Shown here one piece after another: positions 29,758 through 38,987 of a stretch of 64,000 nt of DNA. The notes beneath the pieces were generated by a model. It saw only the letters and a list, made by a program, of their open reading frames with translations. It searched no databases and was not told the origin of the DNA. How positions within the stretch are numbered: the stretch's first letter is position 1; each line of letters starts with the position of its first letter. This DNA comes from Microbulbifer sp. SAOS-129_SWC (GTDB lineage: Bacteria; Pseudomonadota; Gammaproteobacteria; Pseudomonadales; Cellvibrionaceae). Where the stretch lies: assembly GCF_039696035.1 (NCBI RefSeq), contig NZ_CP155567.1:3033001-3097000 (forward strand), given 5' to 3'. Both the position numbers and the translations under genes were made by a program.

Positions 29758-29820
29758 AAAGGCCCATCGCCGGCGGAGCCGCCACTAACATCGCTAGCGG
29801 AACCACCGACTCCAATAAAA

Positions 29821-30468
29821 CTACTTCACCGCATCAAACAACCAGGGCGCCTGCTCGCGACGCTTGCCTTCATAGGCACGAATATCGTCCGCATCTTCCA
29901 GAGTCAGACCGATATCGTCGAGGCCGTTCAGCAGGCAGTGCTTGCGGAAGGCGTCCACATCGAAATCGATGGTGTCGCCGTTCGGCTTGATTACCTGCTG
30001 TTTTTCCAGGTCGATGGTCAGCGCGTAGCCTTCCTGCGCATACATTTCCTCGAACAGCTGATCGACTACCTGCTCGTCGAGTACGATCGGCAGCAGGCCG
30101 TTCTTGAAACAGTTGTTGAAGAAGATATCGGCAAAACTCGGCGCAATTACCGCGCGGAAGCCGTAATCATCCAATGCCCAGGGCGCGTGTTCGCGACTGG
30201 AACCACAGCCGAAATTCTTGCGCGCCAGCAGTACTGAGGCACCCTTGTAGCGCGGGAAGTTCAGCGGGAACTCGGCGTTCAGCGGGCGGTTGCTGCAATC
30301 CTGGCCCGGCTGGCCTTCATCCAGGTAACGCAGCTCGTCGAACAGGTTGGGACCGAAACCGGTGCGCTTGATCGACTTCAGAAACTGCTTGGGGATAATC
30401 AGGTCGGTATCCACATTGGCGCGGTCCATCGGTGCAACAACGCCCTGGTGCTGGGTAAAAGCCTTCAT
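29821..30468 (-). CDS. leuD: 3-isopropylmalate dehydratase small subunit
   Basis: Swivelling subunit of isopropylmalate isomerase, 215 aa, pairing with LeuC. Shows [14 protein letters not shown] near the N-terminus and the substrate-binding [13 protein letters not shown]. Its ATG follows the leuC TAA directly (TAAATG), so the two are translationally coupled. Confidence 0.97.
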   Translation of the reverse strand: MKAFTQHQGVVAPMDRANVDTDLIIPKQFLKSIKRTGFGPNLFDELRYLDEGQPGQDCSNRPLNAEFPLNFPRYKGASVLLARKNFGCGSSREHAPWALDDYGFRAVIAPSFADIFFNNCFKNGLLPIVLDEQVVDQLFEEMYAQEGYALTIDLEKQQVIKPNGDTIDFDVDAFRKHCLLNGLDDIGLTLEDADDIRAYEGKRREQAPWLFDAVK

Positions 30469-31908
30469 TTACGCAGTCTCCGCTTGAGTTTCGAATTCAC
30501 GCACATCGACAAAGGTACCGGCGATCGCCGCAGCTGCCGCCATGCCCGGGCTGACCAGATGGGTACGGCCACCGTAACCCTGGCGCCCCTCGAAGTTGCG
30601 GTTGGAGGTGGAAGCACAGTGCTCGCCCGCACCCAGCTTGTCCGCATTCATCGCCAGGCACATGGAGCAGGACGGCTCGCGCCACTCGAAACCGGCCTCG
30701 ACAAAGATCTCGTGCAGGCCTTCCTTTTCCGCCTGCGCCTTCACCGACTGGGAACCGGGCACGATCAGCACCTGCTTCACGCTGTCGGCTTTCTTGCGGC
30801 CCTTGGCCACAGCGGCCGCCGCGCGCAGATCCTCGATGCGGGAGTTGGTGCAGGAACCGATAAACACGCGGTCGAGCTTGATGTCGGTAATCTTCTGGCC
30901 GGCACTCAGGCCCATATATTCCAGCGCGCGCTCGATACCGGCACGCTTGGTTGCATCCGCCTCGTCGGCCGGATTCGGCACCAGCGCACTGACCGGCGCC
31001 ACCATCTCCGGCGACGTGCCCCAGCTCACCTGCGGCTGAATTTCCTCACCGCGCAGCTCGATCACCGCATCGAAGACGGCGTCGTCGTCGGAGTGCAGGC
31101 GGGTCCAGTTTTCCACCGCCGCCTCCCACTGGGCACCTTTGGGCGCGTAGGGCTTGTCTTTGACATAGTCGAGCGTGATCTGGTCCACCGCCACCATACC
31201 GGCGCGGGCGCCGGCCTCGATGGCCATGTTACAGACGGTCATGCGACCTTCCATCGACAGTTTGCGCATCACCTCGCCGCCGAACTCGATCGCGTAACCG
31301 GTACCGCCAGCGGTGCCGATCTTGCCGATGATCGCCAGCACCACGTCTTTCGCCGTCACGCCCGCGCCGAGTTCGCCGTCTACGCGCACCAGCATGTTCT
31401 TCATCTTCTTCTGGATCAGGCACTGGGTGGCCATCACATGCTCCACCTCGGAGGTGCCGATACCGTGCGCCAGCGCGCCGAGGGCACCGTGGGTAGAGGT
31501 GTGTGAGTCACCACAAACCACGGTCATACCCGGCAGGGTCGCGCCGGTTTCCGGACCGATCACATGCACGATGCCCTGCCCCGGCTCGTTGATGCCGAAC
31601 TGCACGACGTTAAAGTCCTTGCAGTTTTCATCCAGAGTCTGCACCTGGATACGCGCAACCTCGTCGCGGATACCCGCCACACCGCCGGCGCGCTCGGCCG
31701 CTTCGGAGGGCACATTGTGGTCCGGCGTGGCCACCAGCGAGTCTTTGCGCCAGGGCTTGCGACCGGCCAGTCGCAGCCCTTCGAAGGCCTGCGGTGAGGT
31801 CACCTCGTGGATCAGGTGGCGGTCGATATAGATCAGTGCAGTGCCGTCTTCGCGGCTCTTGACCAGATGGTCCTGCCAGAGTTTGTCGTAGAGCGTCTGT
31901 CCGGCCAT
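30469..31908 (-). CDS. leuC: 3-isopropylmalate dehydratase large subunit
   Basis: Fe-S aconitase-superfamily enzyme isomerising 2- to 3-isopropylmalate; 479 aa. Cluster ligands are Cys in GSCTNSR (~352) and CSMC (~412 and 415). Start ATG 31908 ([11 protein letters not shown]) has AGAGGA seven bases upstream; the ATG at 31950 adds a tail absent from the family. First gene of the leu cluster, divergent from a LysR regulator. Confidence 0.97.
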   Translation of the reverse strand: MAGQTLYDKLWQDHLVKSREDGTALIYIDRHLIHEVTSPQAFEGLRLAGRKPWRKDSLVATPDHNVPSEAAERAGGVAGIRDEVARIQVQTLDENCKDFNVVQFGINEPGQGIVHVIGPETGATLPGMTVVCGDSHTSTHGALGALAHGIGTSEVEHVMATQCLIQKKMKNMLVRVDGELGAGVTAKDVVLAIIGKIGTAGGTGYAIEFGGEVMRKLSMEGRMTVCNMAIEAGARAGMVAVDQITLDYVKDKPYAPKGAQWEAAVENWTRLHSDDDAVFDAVIELRGEEIQPQVSWGTSPEMVAPVSALVPNPADEADATKRAGIERALEYMGLSAGQKITDIKLDRVFIGSCTNSRIEDLRAAAAVAKGRKKADSVKQVLIVPGSQSVKAQAEKEGLHEIFVEAGFEWREPSCSMCLAMNADKLGAGEHCASTSNRNFEGRQGYGGRTHLVSPGMAAAAAIAGTFVDVREFETQAETA

Positions 31909-31978
31909 CGCCGAGTCCTCTAGTTGTCTGCGGATTTGGGATTCGGGCAAGTCTATCGCCCGACGTTGAATAACATCA

Positions 31979-31999
31979 ATTTATATTTATTATATGAAT
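31979..31999. promoter_or_regulatory. AT-rich dyad between leuC and lysR
   Basis: ATTTATAT-N5-ATATGAAT, a near-perfect inverted repeat (7 of 8 pairs) in the divergent leuC/LysR region. It has the size and T-N11-A character of a LysR-type site, and is a plausible place for the adjacent regulator to control leuC and itself. Confidence 0.5.
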
Positions 32000-32109
32000 C
32001 AGTCCAAACTGGAATGTGAGAGCCAGGTGCCCGCTGCCCGGCTCCACAGACCTATCGAAGCTCAGCGCACAGGCGCCGGGGCAACATCAACCACAGGAGG
32101 GTCAACACC

Positions 32110-32988
32110 GTGGAATTACAGTGGCTAAAAGCCTTCCTCGCCGTGGCCGAACAGGGCTCCGTGTCCGAAGCCGCCGAAACGCTGCACCTGACCCAGCCGG
32201 CAGTCAGCAAACGCCTCGCGGCGCTGGAGCAGCAGCTGGACACGGCACTGTTCGACCGCATCGGCCGGCGCCTGCAGCTGACCGACGCCGGCCGCGCGCT
32301 GCTGCCGCGGGCGCGGCATATCCTCAACGAGATCAGCGACGCCGAGCGCGAGCTGCATGCGCTCGGCAGCGCGGTGACCGGCAGCCTGCGCATCGCCACC
32401 AGCCACCACGTGGGTCTGCACCACCTGCCGCCGGTCTTGAAAGAATTCAGTTCCCGCTACCCCGACGTCGCCCTGGATATCGACTTTGTCGATTCGGAAC
32501 AGGCCTATGAAGCGCTGGTGGCCGGCGAGTACGAGCTGGCGGTGGTGACCCTGGCACTGAAGGACTACCCGGCGCTGGATGCCCGCGTCATCTGGCCGGA
32601 CCCCTGTGTGGTGGTGGCCGCGCCGGATCACCCACTCGCGCAGATGCCCGCGCTCGACCTGCCCGACCTGGCTCGCTACCCCGCGATTCTGCCCGACCTG
32701 AATACCTATACCGGGCGCCTGATCAAGCGCGAGTTCGATCGCCGCGGCCTTAAACTCACCGCCAAACTCGCCACCAATTTTCTCGAAACCATCAAGATGA
32801 TGGCCGGCGTCGGCCTCGGCTGGAGTGTGCTGCCACGCACTTTGGTAGATGACAGTCTCGCGGTATTGCCGGTAGAAAAATTGAACATCCTGCGCAACCT
32901 CGGGGTGATCAGCCACCGCGCGCGCACGCTGAGTAACGCCGCCGCCGCACTGCAGCAACTCCTGATTGCCGCCGCAACTGATCAGTAA
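32110..32988 (+). CDS. LysR-family transcriptional regulator
   Basis: 292 aa. N-terminal winged helix-turn-helix at about 2-60 (GSVSEAAETLHLTQPAVSKRLAALE), then a periplasmic-binding-protein-like effector domain (~90-285). Starts with GTG at 32110 behind AGGAGG. Divergent from leuC; Pseudomonas has a LysR gene in the same place, so control of leuCDB is plausible but not shown. Confidence 0.93.
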   Translation: MELQWLKAFLAVAEQGSVSEAAETLHLTQPAVSKRLAALEQQLDTALFDRIGRRLQLTDAGRALLPRARHILNEISDAERELHALGSAVTGSLRIATSHHVGLHHLPPVLKEFSSRYPDVALDIDFVDSEQAYEALVAGEYELAVVTLALKDYPALDARVIWPDPCVVVAAPDHPLAQMPALDLPDLARYPAILPDLNTYTGRLIKREFDRRGLKLTAKLATNFLETIKMMAGVGLGWSVLPRTLVDDSLAVLPVEKLNILRNLGVISHRARTLSNAAAALQQLLIAAATDQ

Positions 32989-33087
32989 TCACGCAATTTT
33001 CTTAAAATGTGCAACTGACAACAGAAAAGTCCGAAAAAAATAGTACACTCCGCGGCGCCCAAATTAACAAGGCGACACGGATGCATA

Positions 33088-33169
33088 CCCCTCTCCCGGG
33101 ACCATATTGAGGCACGGATGCCGAATCGACCCTACAGGGATGTATTCATAGAGTGTTTCGGGAGAGGGG
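33088..33169. repeat. Palindromic element, copy D
   Basis: Perfect 11-bp arms CCCCTCTCCCG / CGGGAGAGGGG. On the minus strand the core reads AACACTCTATGAATACATCC then CTGTAGGG and an inner hairpin GGCATCCGTGCC. The TGAATACATCCCTGTA string is identical to copy A. It lies between the LysR gene and the outer-membrane protein gene. Confidence 0.85.
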
Positions 33170-33213
33170 GGGTTATCCCGTCCGCCCCAGCAATAAAAAA
33201 ACGGAGAGAACCT

Positions 33214-33951
33214 ATGAAAAAAACCGCACTCGCCTTGTGTGTCGCACTTGCCAGCGGCGCCGCCAGCGCTGACACCATTCTCGGCGTCGACGCCACCGCC
33301 GGCATGTGGCAGCCCGATTACAGCGGCAATATCGGTATCGACGATTACAATATCGATAATTTCAATGTCGCCAAAGACAACAACACCTTCCTGCAGGTTG
33401 CGCTGGAACACCCGATTCCGCTGATTCCGAATGTCATGCTCGCCCACAGCAGCATTAGCACCGACGGTACCAGCATGCTGAGCAGCAGCGTCACTTTCGG
33501 CGATCAGACCTTCGCCGCCGATCAGGAAGTCAATGCCAGCCTGGACCTGACCCACACCGACGCCACCCTCTACTACGAGATCCTGGACAACTGGGTCAAT
33601 CTCGACCTGGGCCTGACCGCACGCCAGTACAAGGGCGACCTGCAGCTGACCAGCGACATGCAGTCAGAAGACATCGAACTCAACGGCGTACTGCCGATGG
33701 CCTACGCCATGGCGCGCTTCGATCTGCCGTTTACCGGCTGGTCCATCATTGCCCAGGGCAACGGCACCGGTTACAAAGGTGACACCCTCACCGACCTGAC
33801 CGCCAAAGTGCGCTGGAACTTCGCCCCGGTCCTGGATTTCGCCGTAGAAGCCGGCTACCGCAGCATGTCCCTCAAACTGAAGGAACTCGACGACCTGCAG
33901 AGCGACCTGACCATCCAGGGTCCCTACCTGGGTCTGAACCTGCACCTGTAA
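33214..33951 (+). CDS. TIGR04219-type outer-membrane beta-barrel protein
   Basis: 245 aa. Signal peptide 1-19 (KKTALALCVALASGAASA), then DTILGVDATAGMWQPDYSG, typical of the family, followed by alternating amphipathic strands and a terminal aromatic-poor strand ending LGLNLHL. Predicted outer-membrane location; function unknown. Start ATG 33214 is preceded by GGAGAG. Ends in a clear terminator, so it is monocistronic. Confidence 0.85.
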   Translation: MKKTALALCVALASGAASADTILGVDATAGMWQPDYSGNIGIDDYNIDNFNVAKDNNTFLQVALEHPIPLIPNVMLAHSSISTDGTSMLSSSVTFGDQTFAADQEVNASLDLTHTDATLYYEILDNWVNLDLGLTARQYKGDLQLTSDMQSEDIELNGVLPMAYAMARFDLPFTGWSIIAQGNGTGYKGDTLTDLTAKVRWNFAPVLDFAVEAGYRSMSLKLKELDDLQSDLTIQGPYLGLNLHL

Positions 33952-33969
33952 GGCGGTTCACCCGGTACG

Positions 33970-33998
33970 AAAAAGGGCGGCCATTGGCCGCCCTTTTT
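33970..33998 (+). terminator. Rho-independent terminator
   Basis: AAAAAGGGCGGCC-ATT-GGCCGCCCTTTTT, 18 bases after the beta-barrel gene stop. Confidence 0.9.
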
Positions 33999-34352
33999 GT
34001 TTTTAGCGCACGCATTGACGATACCCGCCCTACCCATGCGTCCTCGTCTGCCGGAAGGAAAGATCTGCCTGGCTATCAGTAACAATGCAGACACGATCAC
34101 CATCCTTCGCCGTGAATACCGCGAATTGGCGGCAGTGCAGTCGCGACACTTTATTGATTGGGCCATGCAATCCGCATGATGAGTGTATGAACAATGTTCA
34201 TCAATATCCGCTTCGCTGAGATCAATGACTCACCCACAAATAAAGCGATCCGGGAGGCGGTAATTCCCGTGAACGATTGCGCGAGTCTGCCCCCGCTCCC
34301 CAGTCTACTCTTTGTAAAGAAACTGAACTCTGTCCCAACTCGGTAAGGGTGC
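33999..34352. other. Intergenic region upstream of the AraC regulator
   Basis: About 350 bases. A 60-codon frame (to 34179) has no ribosome site or recognisable protein. A perfect palindrome ATGAACA-A-TGTTCAT lies at 34187-34201. Otherwise nothing recognisable. Confidence 0.5.
34187..34201. promoter_or_regulatory. Perfect 15-bp palindrome, candidate operator
   Basis: ATGAACAATGTTCAT, 7-bp arms with a one-base centre, 150 bases upstream of the AraC gene. The size suits a dimeric repressor site; the binder is unknown. Confidence 0.4.
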
Positions 34353-35276
34353 GTGGTTTTGGGTGACTCTATCGACCAGAAACTGGCCGCGCTGGCCGAA
34401 GCAATTGAAGGTCAGTGCGAAGGTGATGGTGCCCAGTTAACGCCACTGCCGGGGCTCACCCTGGCCCGCGTTACCACCCCCAGCCATCCGCTGCAGACCA
34501 CCTATGACGCCGCGGTGTGCGTGATAGCACAGGGGCGCAAACAGGCAATGCTGGGTGACCAGCGCTTTGAATATGGTGCCGGGAATTATTTACTGGTCTC
34601 GATAGACGTTCCAGTAACGGGACAAATTGTCGAGGCTTCCGCAAAGAAACCGTATCTGTCCCTGCTTCTGGAGCTTGATTCGGACATACTCGGGGAGCTT
34701 ATTTTGCAAGCCAGCTCCGAACCGGAAAGAGTCGATGAACTCCAGCCCAGCCTGGCAGTCGCCCACGCGTCACCGCAACTGCTGGACGCGGCCACCCGGC
34801 TTGTCCGCCTGCTGCGAACGCCGGAGGACTTGGCCGCGCTATGCAAGCCCACGAAGCAGGAAATTTTCTACTGGCTTCTCAAAGGTCAATGCGGTGCCCA
34901 ACTGCGCCAGATTTCCCGAAGTGAAAGCAAATTGCAGCAGGTGAATCGCGCGGTAAATTGGCTCAAACAGCATTTCCGTGAGCGGATCCATGCTGACGAT
35001 CTCGCCGACATCGCAAGCATGAGCGCGTCGGCACTGTACAAGCATTTCAGGATTATCACCAATATGACACCGCTGCAATACCAGAAGCAATTGAGACTTC
35101 AGGAGGCACGTAGGCTGATGCTGTTCAATGCTCTGGATGCCGGCAGCGCCAGTCATGCGGTGGGATATGAAAGTCCATCTCAATTCAGCCGCGAATACAG
35201 CCGCCTTTTTGGTGCCCCTCCAATGAAAGACCTCGCACGTCTGCGGGAAGCTCCGGCAGAACTGAGATATGTCTGA
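34353..35276 (+). CDS. AraC-family regulator with AraC_N domain (YqhC-like)
   Basis: 307 aa from GTG 34353 (AAGGG just upstream). N-terminal AraC_N domain (about 30-180, with the YDAAVCVIAQGRKQAMLGDQRFEYGAGNYLLVSIDVP pattern in part) and two helix-turn-helix motifs in the last ~95 residues (IHADDLADIASMSASALYKHF; AVGYESPSQFSREYSRLFG). In E. coli YqhC of this type activates an adjacent aldehyde reductase gene. Here a zinc alcohol dehydrogenase lies 170 bases downstream on the same strand, so the same aldehyde-stress role is likely. Confidence 0.9.
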   Translation: MVLGDSIDQKLAALAEAIEGQCEGDGAQLTPLPGLTLARVTTPSHPLQTTYDAAVCVIAQGRKQAMLGDQRFEYGAGNYLLVSIDVPVTGQIVEASAKKPYLSLLLELDSDILGELILQASSEPERVDELQPSLAVAHASPQLLDAATRLVRLLRTPEDLAALCKPTKQEIFYWLLKGQCGAQLRQISRSESKLQQVNRAVNWLKQHFRERIHADDLADIASMSASALYKHFRIITNMTPLQYQKQLRLQEARRLMLFNALDAGSASHAVGYESPSQFSREYSRLFGAPPMKDLARLREAPAELRYV

Positions 35277-35446
35277 GGAGTACATGAGCGACCGACCGGA
35301 AAATCAGCCCTTCCCCAGGGGGAAGAGAAGGAAATGCAGCCCACATGCGAGGAGCCCGGCATCGGATTCATTCCGTTCAGGGCGACCGCTATCCCAGGAA
35401 GCTGGCAGCCCGATTCAATCGACAGACATTACAGAGGAGCAAGAAC

Positions 35447-36493
35447 ATGAAGACAATCGGCTACGCCGCCCAATCCGCCGGAACGGCACTGGCGCCGTTT
35501 GAATTTGAACGCCGCGATCTGCGCCCCAACGACGTCGCCATGGAAATCCTCTACTGCGGCATCTGTCATACCGACCTGCATCAAGTTCGCAATGACTGGG
35601 GCCGGAGCAACTACCCGCTGGTGCCCGGCCACGAGATCGTTGGTCGCGTGATCGATGTGGGCAGCGACGTCGCCCACTACAAGGTGGGCGATACTGTCGC
35701 CGTCGGCTGTATGGTGGATTCCTGCCAACACTGCGACCAGTGCCACCACGGCGAGGAGCAAATGTGCCGCGAGGGCATGACCCAGACTTACAACGACGTG
35801 GATCGCATAACCGGAGACCGGACCTACGGCGGCTATTCCAAGCACCTGGTGGTGCGTGAGGAATTCGTCTTGGGAGTACCGGACGGCCTGGACGCTTCGC
35901 GCGCCGCGCCGCTGCTGTGCGCCGGCATCACCACCTATTCACCGCTGCGTACCTGGAATGTGGGTCCCGGCAGCCGCGTGGGCGTGATCGGGCTCGGCGG
36001 ACTGGGCCATATGGCGGTCAAGCTCGCCGCTGCCATGGGTGCCGACGTGACAGTGATGAGCCGCACCGAAGACAAGGAGGCCGATGCGCTGGCCCTCGGT
36101 GCCGATCGCCTGCTGGTCTCATCCAATAGTGAGGCGATGGAAGAAGCCCAGTCCAGTTTCGACCTGATCATCGATACCGTACCGGTCAAACACGACCTCA
36201 ACCCGTATCTGCCCCTGCTGGATATAGACGGCACTCTGGTGCTCGTCGGCCAGGTCGGCCCGCTCGAAGAACCGATCACCGTACCGATGATCATGGGGCG
36301 CCGCCGCATCGCCGGCTCGCCGATTGGCGGAATCGACGAAACCCAGGAGTTGCTCAACTTCTGCGCAAAGAAAAACATTCTCCCCGAGTGCGAAATGATC
36401 GGCATTGATGAGGTCAACGAAGCCTTCGAGCGAATGGAGCGCGCCGATGTGCGCTATCGATTCGTTATCGACATGGCGTCACTGAGCCAGTAA
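35447..36493 (+). CDS. NAD(P)-dependent zinc alcohol dehydrogenase (CAD/YahK type)
   Basis: 348 aa MDR enzyme of the cinnamyl-alcohol dehydrogenase group, reducing aldehydes. Catalytic-zinc region CGICHTDLH (37-45) and GHE (61-63); structural zinc cysteines in CQHCDQCHHGEEQMC (93-107); Rossmann motif GLGGLGHMA. Start ATG 35447 has GAGGAG eight bases upstream; the upstream open frame is not part of the family. Likely induced by the preceding AraC regulator. Confidence 0.93.
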   Translation: MKTIGYAAQSAGTALAPFEFERRDLRPNDVAMEILYCGICHTDLHQVRNDWGRSNYPLVPGHEIVGRVIDVGSDVAHYKVGDTVAVGCMVDSCQHCDQCHHGEEQMCREGMTQTYNDVDRITGDRTYGGYSKHLVVREEFVLGVPDGLDASRAAPLLCAGITTYSPLRTWNVGPGSRVGVIGLGGLGHMAVKLAAAMGADVTVMSRTEDKEADALALGADRLLVSSNSEAMEEAQSSFDLIIDTVPVKHDLNPYLPLLDIDGTLVLVGQVGPLEEPITVPMIMGRRRIAGSPIGGIDETQELLNFCAKKNILPECEMIGIDEVNEAFERMERADVRYRFVIDMASLSQ

Positions 36494-36565
36494 CGCGCGT
36501 ACGAAAGGGGCGCGGAATCGGATTTCGCGCCCCTCCCGAATTAACCCCCGCCCCCTTCTCCGGGA

Positions 36566-37627
36566 TCACTGCACCATACGAAAAAGCGCCTTGCCCGCGC
36601 CACTGCGCGCATAGGCCAGTGCCGCCTCGAAATCGTGCAGGTGAAATTCCCGCTCCGCGCGGCTGCTCAGTTCACCGGTGGCCACCAGCTTGCGCACCTG
36701 GCGCATCACCGCGTCGCGTTTCCACTTCGACTGCATCGCCAGCCAGTTACCCAGATAAAATCCCTCGACCCGCGCCAGCGACAGCATCAGCTGCCGCACC
36801 GGCAGCTGCGTGCTGCCCGGATCCTGCGTGCCGTAACACACCAGGCGGCCATGCGGCGCCAGACAGCGCAACACCTCCCCGCACAGGGAACCGCCAACGC
36901 TGTCGATGGCATAGTGCACACCGGCGCCGCCGGTCTCCTCCGCCACGCGGGTGAACAGGTCGTCAGCTTCGGTGGCGATCACCACGTCGCCGCCCAAACG
37001 GCGCAACTCCGCCACGCGCTCCCGGCGCCGCACCACGTTGAGGGTTTTGAAGCCGAAGCGGCGGCCGAGGCGGATCACCATTTTGCCCAGCGCCGAGCCC
37101 GCCGCTGTCTGCAGCAGCCAGGCGCCCCTGGGCACACACAGCAATTCGCGGGTGAGGATATAGGCGGCCAGCGGATTGAGAAAAAACATCGCGCCCTGTT
37201 CGTCGTCGATATCTTTCGGCAGCGGCAGCGCCCGGTTGCTATCCACCGCCAGATATTCCGCCCAGGTGCCACTCTGCGGCGCATCCGCGGCGAGGATGGC
37301 GACCCGCTTGCCCATATAGCGGCGCGCCAGCAGGCCACTGCCCACCGCTTCCACCACCCCCAGCCCTTCCGTGCCGAGGGTACAGGGCGCACGCTTGTGC
37401 GGGCCGCCGCCGGGCAGCTGGTAGCAGCCGGGCTTGCCGAAATTCCACACGGCGCGCTGCAGCGCGTGCAGGTTGCGCCCGTGAATCAGGTTGAAATCGG
37501 CGGGGTTGATGACGCTGGCGCTAAGCCGTACCAGCAGTTGTCCGGCGCGGGGCACCGGCATGTCGACGTCGGTGTACTGCACGCGGCTCAGGTCTTCCGC
37601 GTGGCGATCTACGATCAGTGCTTTCAT
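36566..37627 (-). CDS. Zinc-free MDR oxidoreductase (quinone/enoyl reductase type)
   Basis: 353 aa. GroES-like N-terminal domain with SASVINPADFNLIHG and cofactor domain with LLQTAAGSALGKMVIRLGRRFG, as in quinone reductases and trans-2-enoyl-CoA reductases. The zinc-binding cysteines of alcohol dehydrogenases are absent. Substrate not identifiable. Convergent with the CAD-type gene and apparently monocistronic. Confidence 0.85.
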   Translation of the reverse strand: MKALIVDRHAEDLSRVQYTDVDMPVPRAGQLLVRLSASVINPADFNLIHGRNLHALQRAVWNFGKPGCYQLPGGGPHKRAPCTLGTEGLGVVEAVGSGLLARRYMGKRVAILAADAPQSGTWAEYLAVDSNRALPLPKDIDDEQGAMFFLNPLAAYILTRELLCVPRGAWLLQTAAGSALGKMVIRLGRRFGFKTLNVVRRRERVAELRRLGGDVVIATEADDLFTRVAEETGGAGVHYAIDSVGGSLCGEVLRCLAPHGRLVCYGTQDPGSTQLPVRQLMLSLARVEGFYLGNWLAMQSKWKRDAVMRQVRKLVATGELSSRAEREFHLHDFEAALAYARSGAGKALFRMVQ

Positions 37628-37766
37628 TCCCTATCATTTATCTCCGCCTCCATGGCGAGACCCGATCATAACCGCAAATCGTGTAGAGAAACTGGATCGC
37701 CGTCGCAGGGCGCGACGGGATTCGGTCACGGCGCGCCGAATTTGCCACCCCTGCTTCGCCGTGGCG

Positions 37767-38861
37767 CTATTGTGCGCCGACGGTGACCACGCCCGGAGCG
37801 ATATCGCCGTTCTGCGCCCGCTGGCGCAGCGCGTGATCAATCAATACCAGTGCCGTCATCGCCTCGGCGATCGGCGTTGCGCGGATACCGACACAGGGGT
37901 CGTGACGCCCGGTGGTGACCACCTCGATGGGGTTGCCGTGGGTGTCGATACTGCGCCCGGGAATGCGCAGGCTGGAGGTGGGCTTGAGCGCGATATGGGC
38001 GAGGATATCCTGGCCGCTGGAGATACCGCCGAGCACGCCACCGGCGTTGTTGGACAGGAAGCCCTCGGGGGTGATTTCGTCGCGGTGCTCGGTGCCTTTC
38101 TGGGCCACACTGGCAAAACCCGCGCCGATTTCCACGCCCTTGACTGCATTGATGCTCATCAGCGCGTGGGCCAGGTCCGCATCCAGGCGGTCGAAAACCG
38201 GTTCGCCGAGCCCCGCCGGTACACCGCTGGCGCAGACGGAGATGCGCGCGCCAACGGAGTTACCCTCCTTGATCAGCGCCTGCATGTAGGCTTCCATTTC
38301 CGCCACTTTGTCCGCGTCGGGGCAGAAAAACGGATTCTGGCTCACCTGCTCCCAGTCGAACTTTTCCGCCTTGATCGGCCCCAGCTGGCTCAGGTAACCG
38401 CGCACCTCGATGCCATATTTTTCCCGCAACCATTTCTTGGCGATGGCGCCGGCCGCCACGCGCATGGCGGTCTCGCGCGCAGACGAGCGGCCGCCGCCGC
38501 GATAGTCGCGCAGACCGTACTTCTGCCAGTAGGTGTAGTCGGCGTGGGCCGGGCGCACCTGCTCGGCGATGTTGGCGTAGTCCTTGGAGCGCTGGTCAGT
38601 GTTCTCGATCAGCAGCCCGATCGGTGTACCGGTGGTTTTGCCCTCGAACACGCCGGACAGAATCTTGACCTGATCCGCTTCGCGGCGCTGGGTGGTATAG
38701 CGGGAGGTACCGGGCTTGCGGCGGTCCAGCTCGCACTGGATCTCCTCTGCAGTGATTTCCAGCCCGGGCGGGCAACCGTCAACGATACAGCCCAGCGCCG
38801 CGCCGTGGCTCTCGCCAAAGGTGGTGACGCTGAACAGTTTGCCAATGGTATTGCCCGACAT
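37767..38861 (-). CDS. aroC: Chorismate synthase
   Basis: Final step of the shikimate pathway, EPSP to chorismate with reduced FMN; 364 aa. The three family signatures are visible: [37 protein letters not shown] and [18 protein letters not shown]. Follows prmB on the same strand, 126 bases apart, the prmB-aroC order seen in many gammaproteobacteria. Confidence 0.97.
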   Translation of the reverse strand: MSGNTIGKLFSVTTFGESHGAALGCIVDGCPPGLEITAEEIQCELDRRKPGTSRYTTQRREADQVKILSGVFEGKTTGTPIGLLIENTDQRSKDYANIAEQVRPAHADYTYWQKYGLRDYRGGGRSSARETAMRVAAGAIAKKWLREKYGIEVRGYLSQLGPIKAEKFDWEQVSQNPFFCPDADKVAEMEAYMQALIKEGNSVGARISVCASGVPAGLGEPVFDRLDADLAHALMSINAVKGVEIGAGFASVAQKGTEHRDEITPEGFLSNNAGGVLGGISSGQDILAHIALKPTSSLRIPGRSIDTHGNPIEVVTTGRHDPCVGIRATPIAEAMTALVLIDHALRQRAQNGDIAPGVVTVGAQ

Positions 38862-38987
38862 ATGCGATTTCCCTGCGACGTCCAGTCAGTGAGTGAGCCG
38901 GCCATTATAAAGGAATCGCCGCCGCGGTTGCGCCGCGCGCGGCAAAAAGCACAGTTGCTGCGCGCAGCGGCCGCGCCGGGCAAGGAA

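Larger units (their letters stand above)
29411..29820. other. leuD-leuB spacer
   Basis: 410 bases holding two copies of the palindromic element (29490-29584 and 29680-29757) and no credible gene. Within a leu operon such a gap is unusual and may attenuate or stabilise transcript 3' ends. Confidence 0.6.

Noticed and set aside
33997..34179. 60-codon plus-strand frame after the beta-barrel gene
   Set aside because: Begins in the terminator, has no ribosome site and no similarity I can name.
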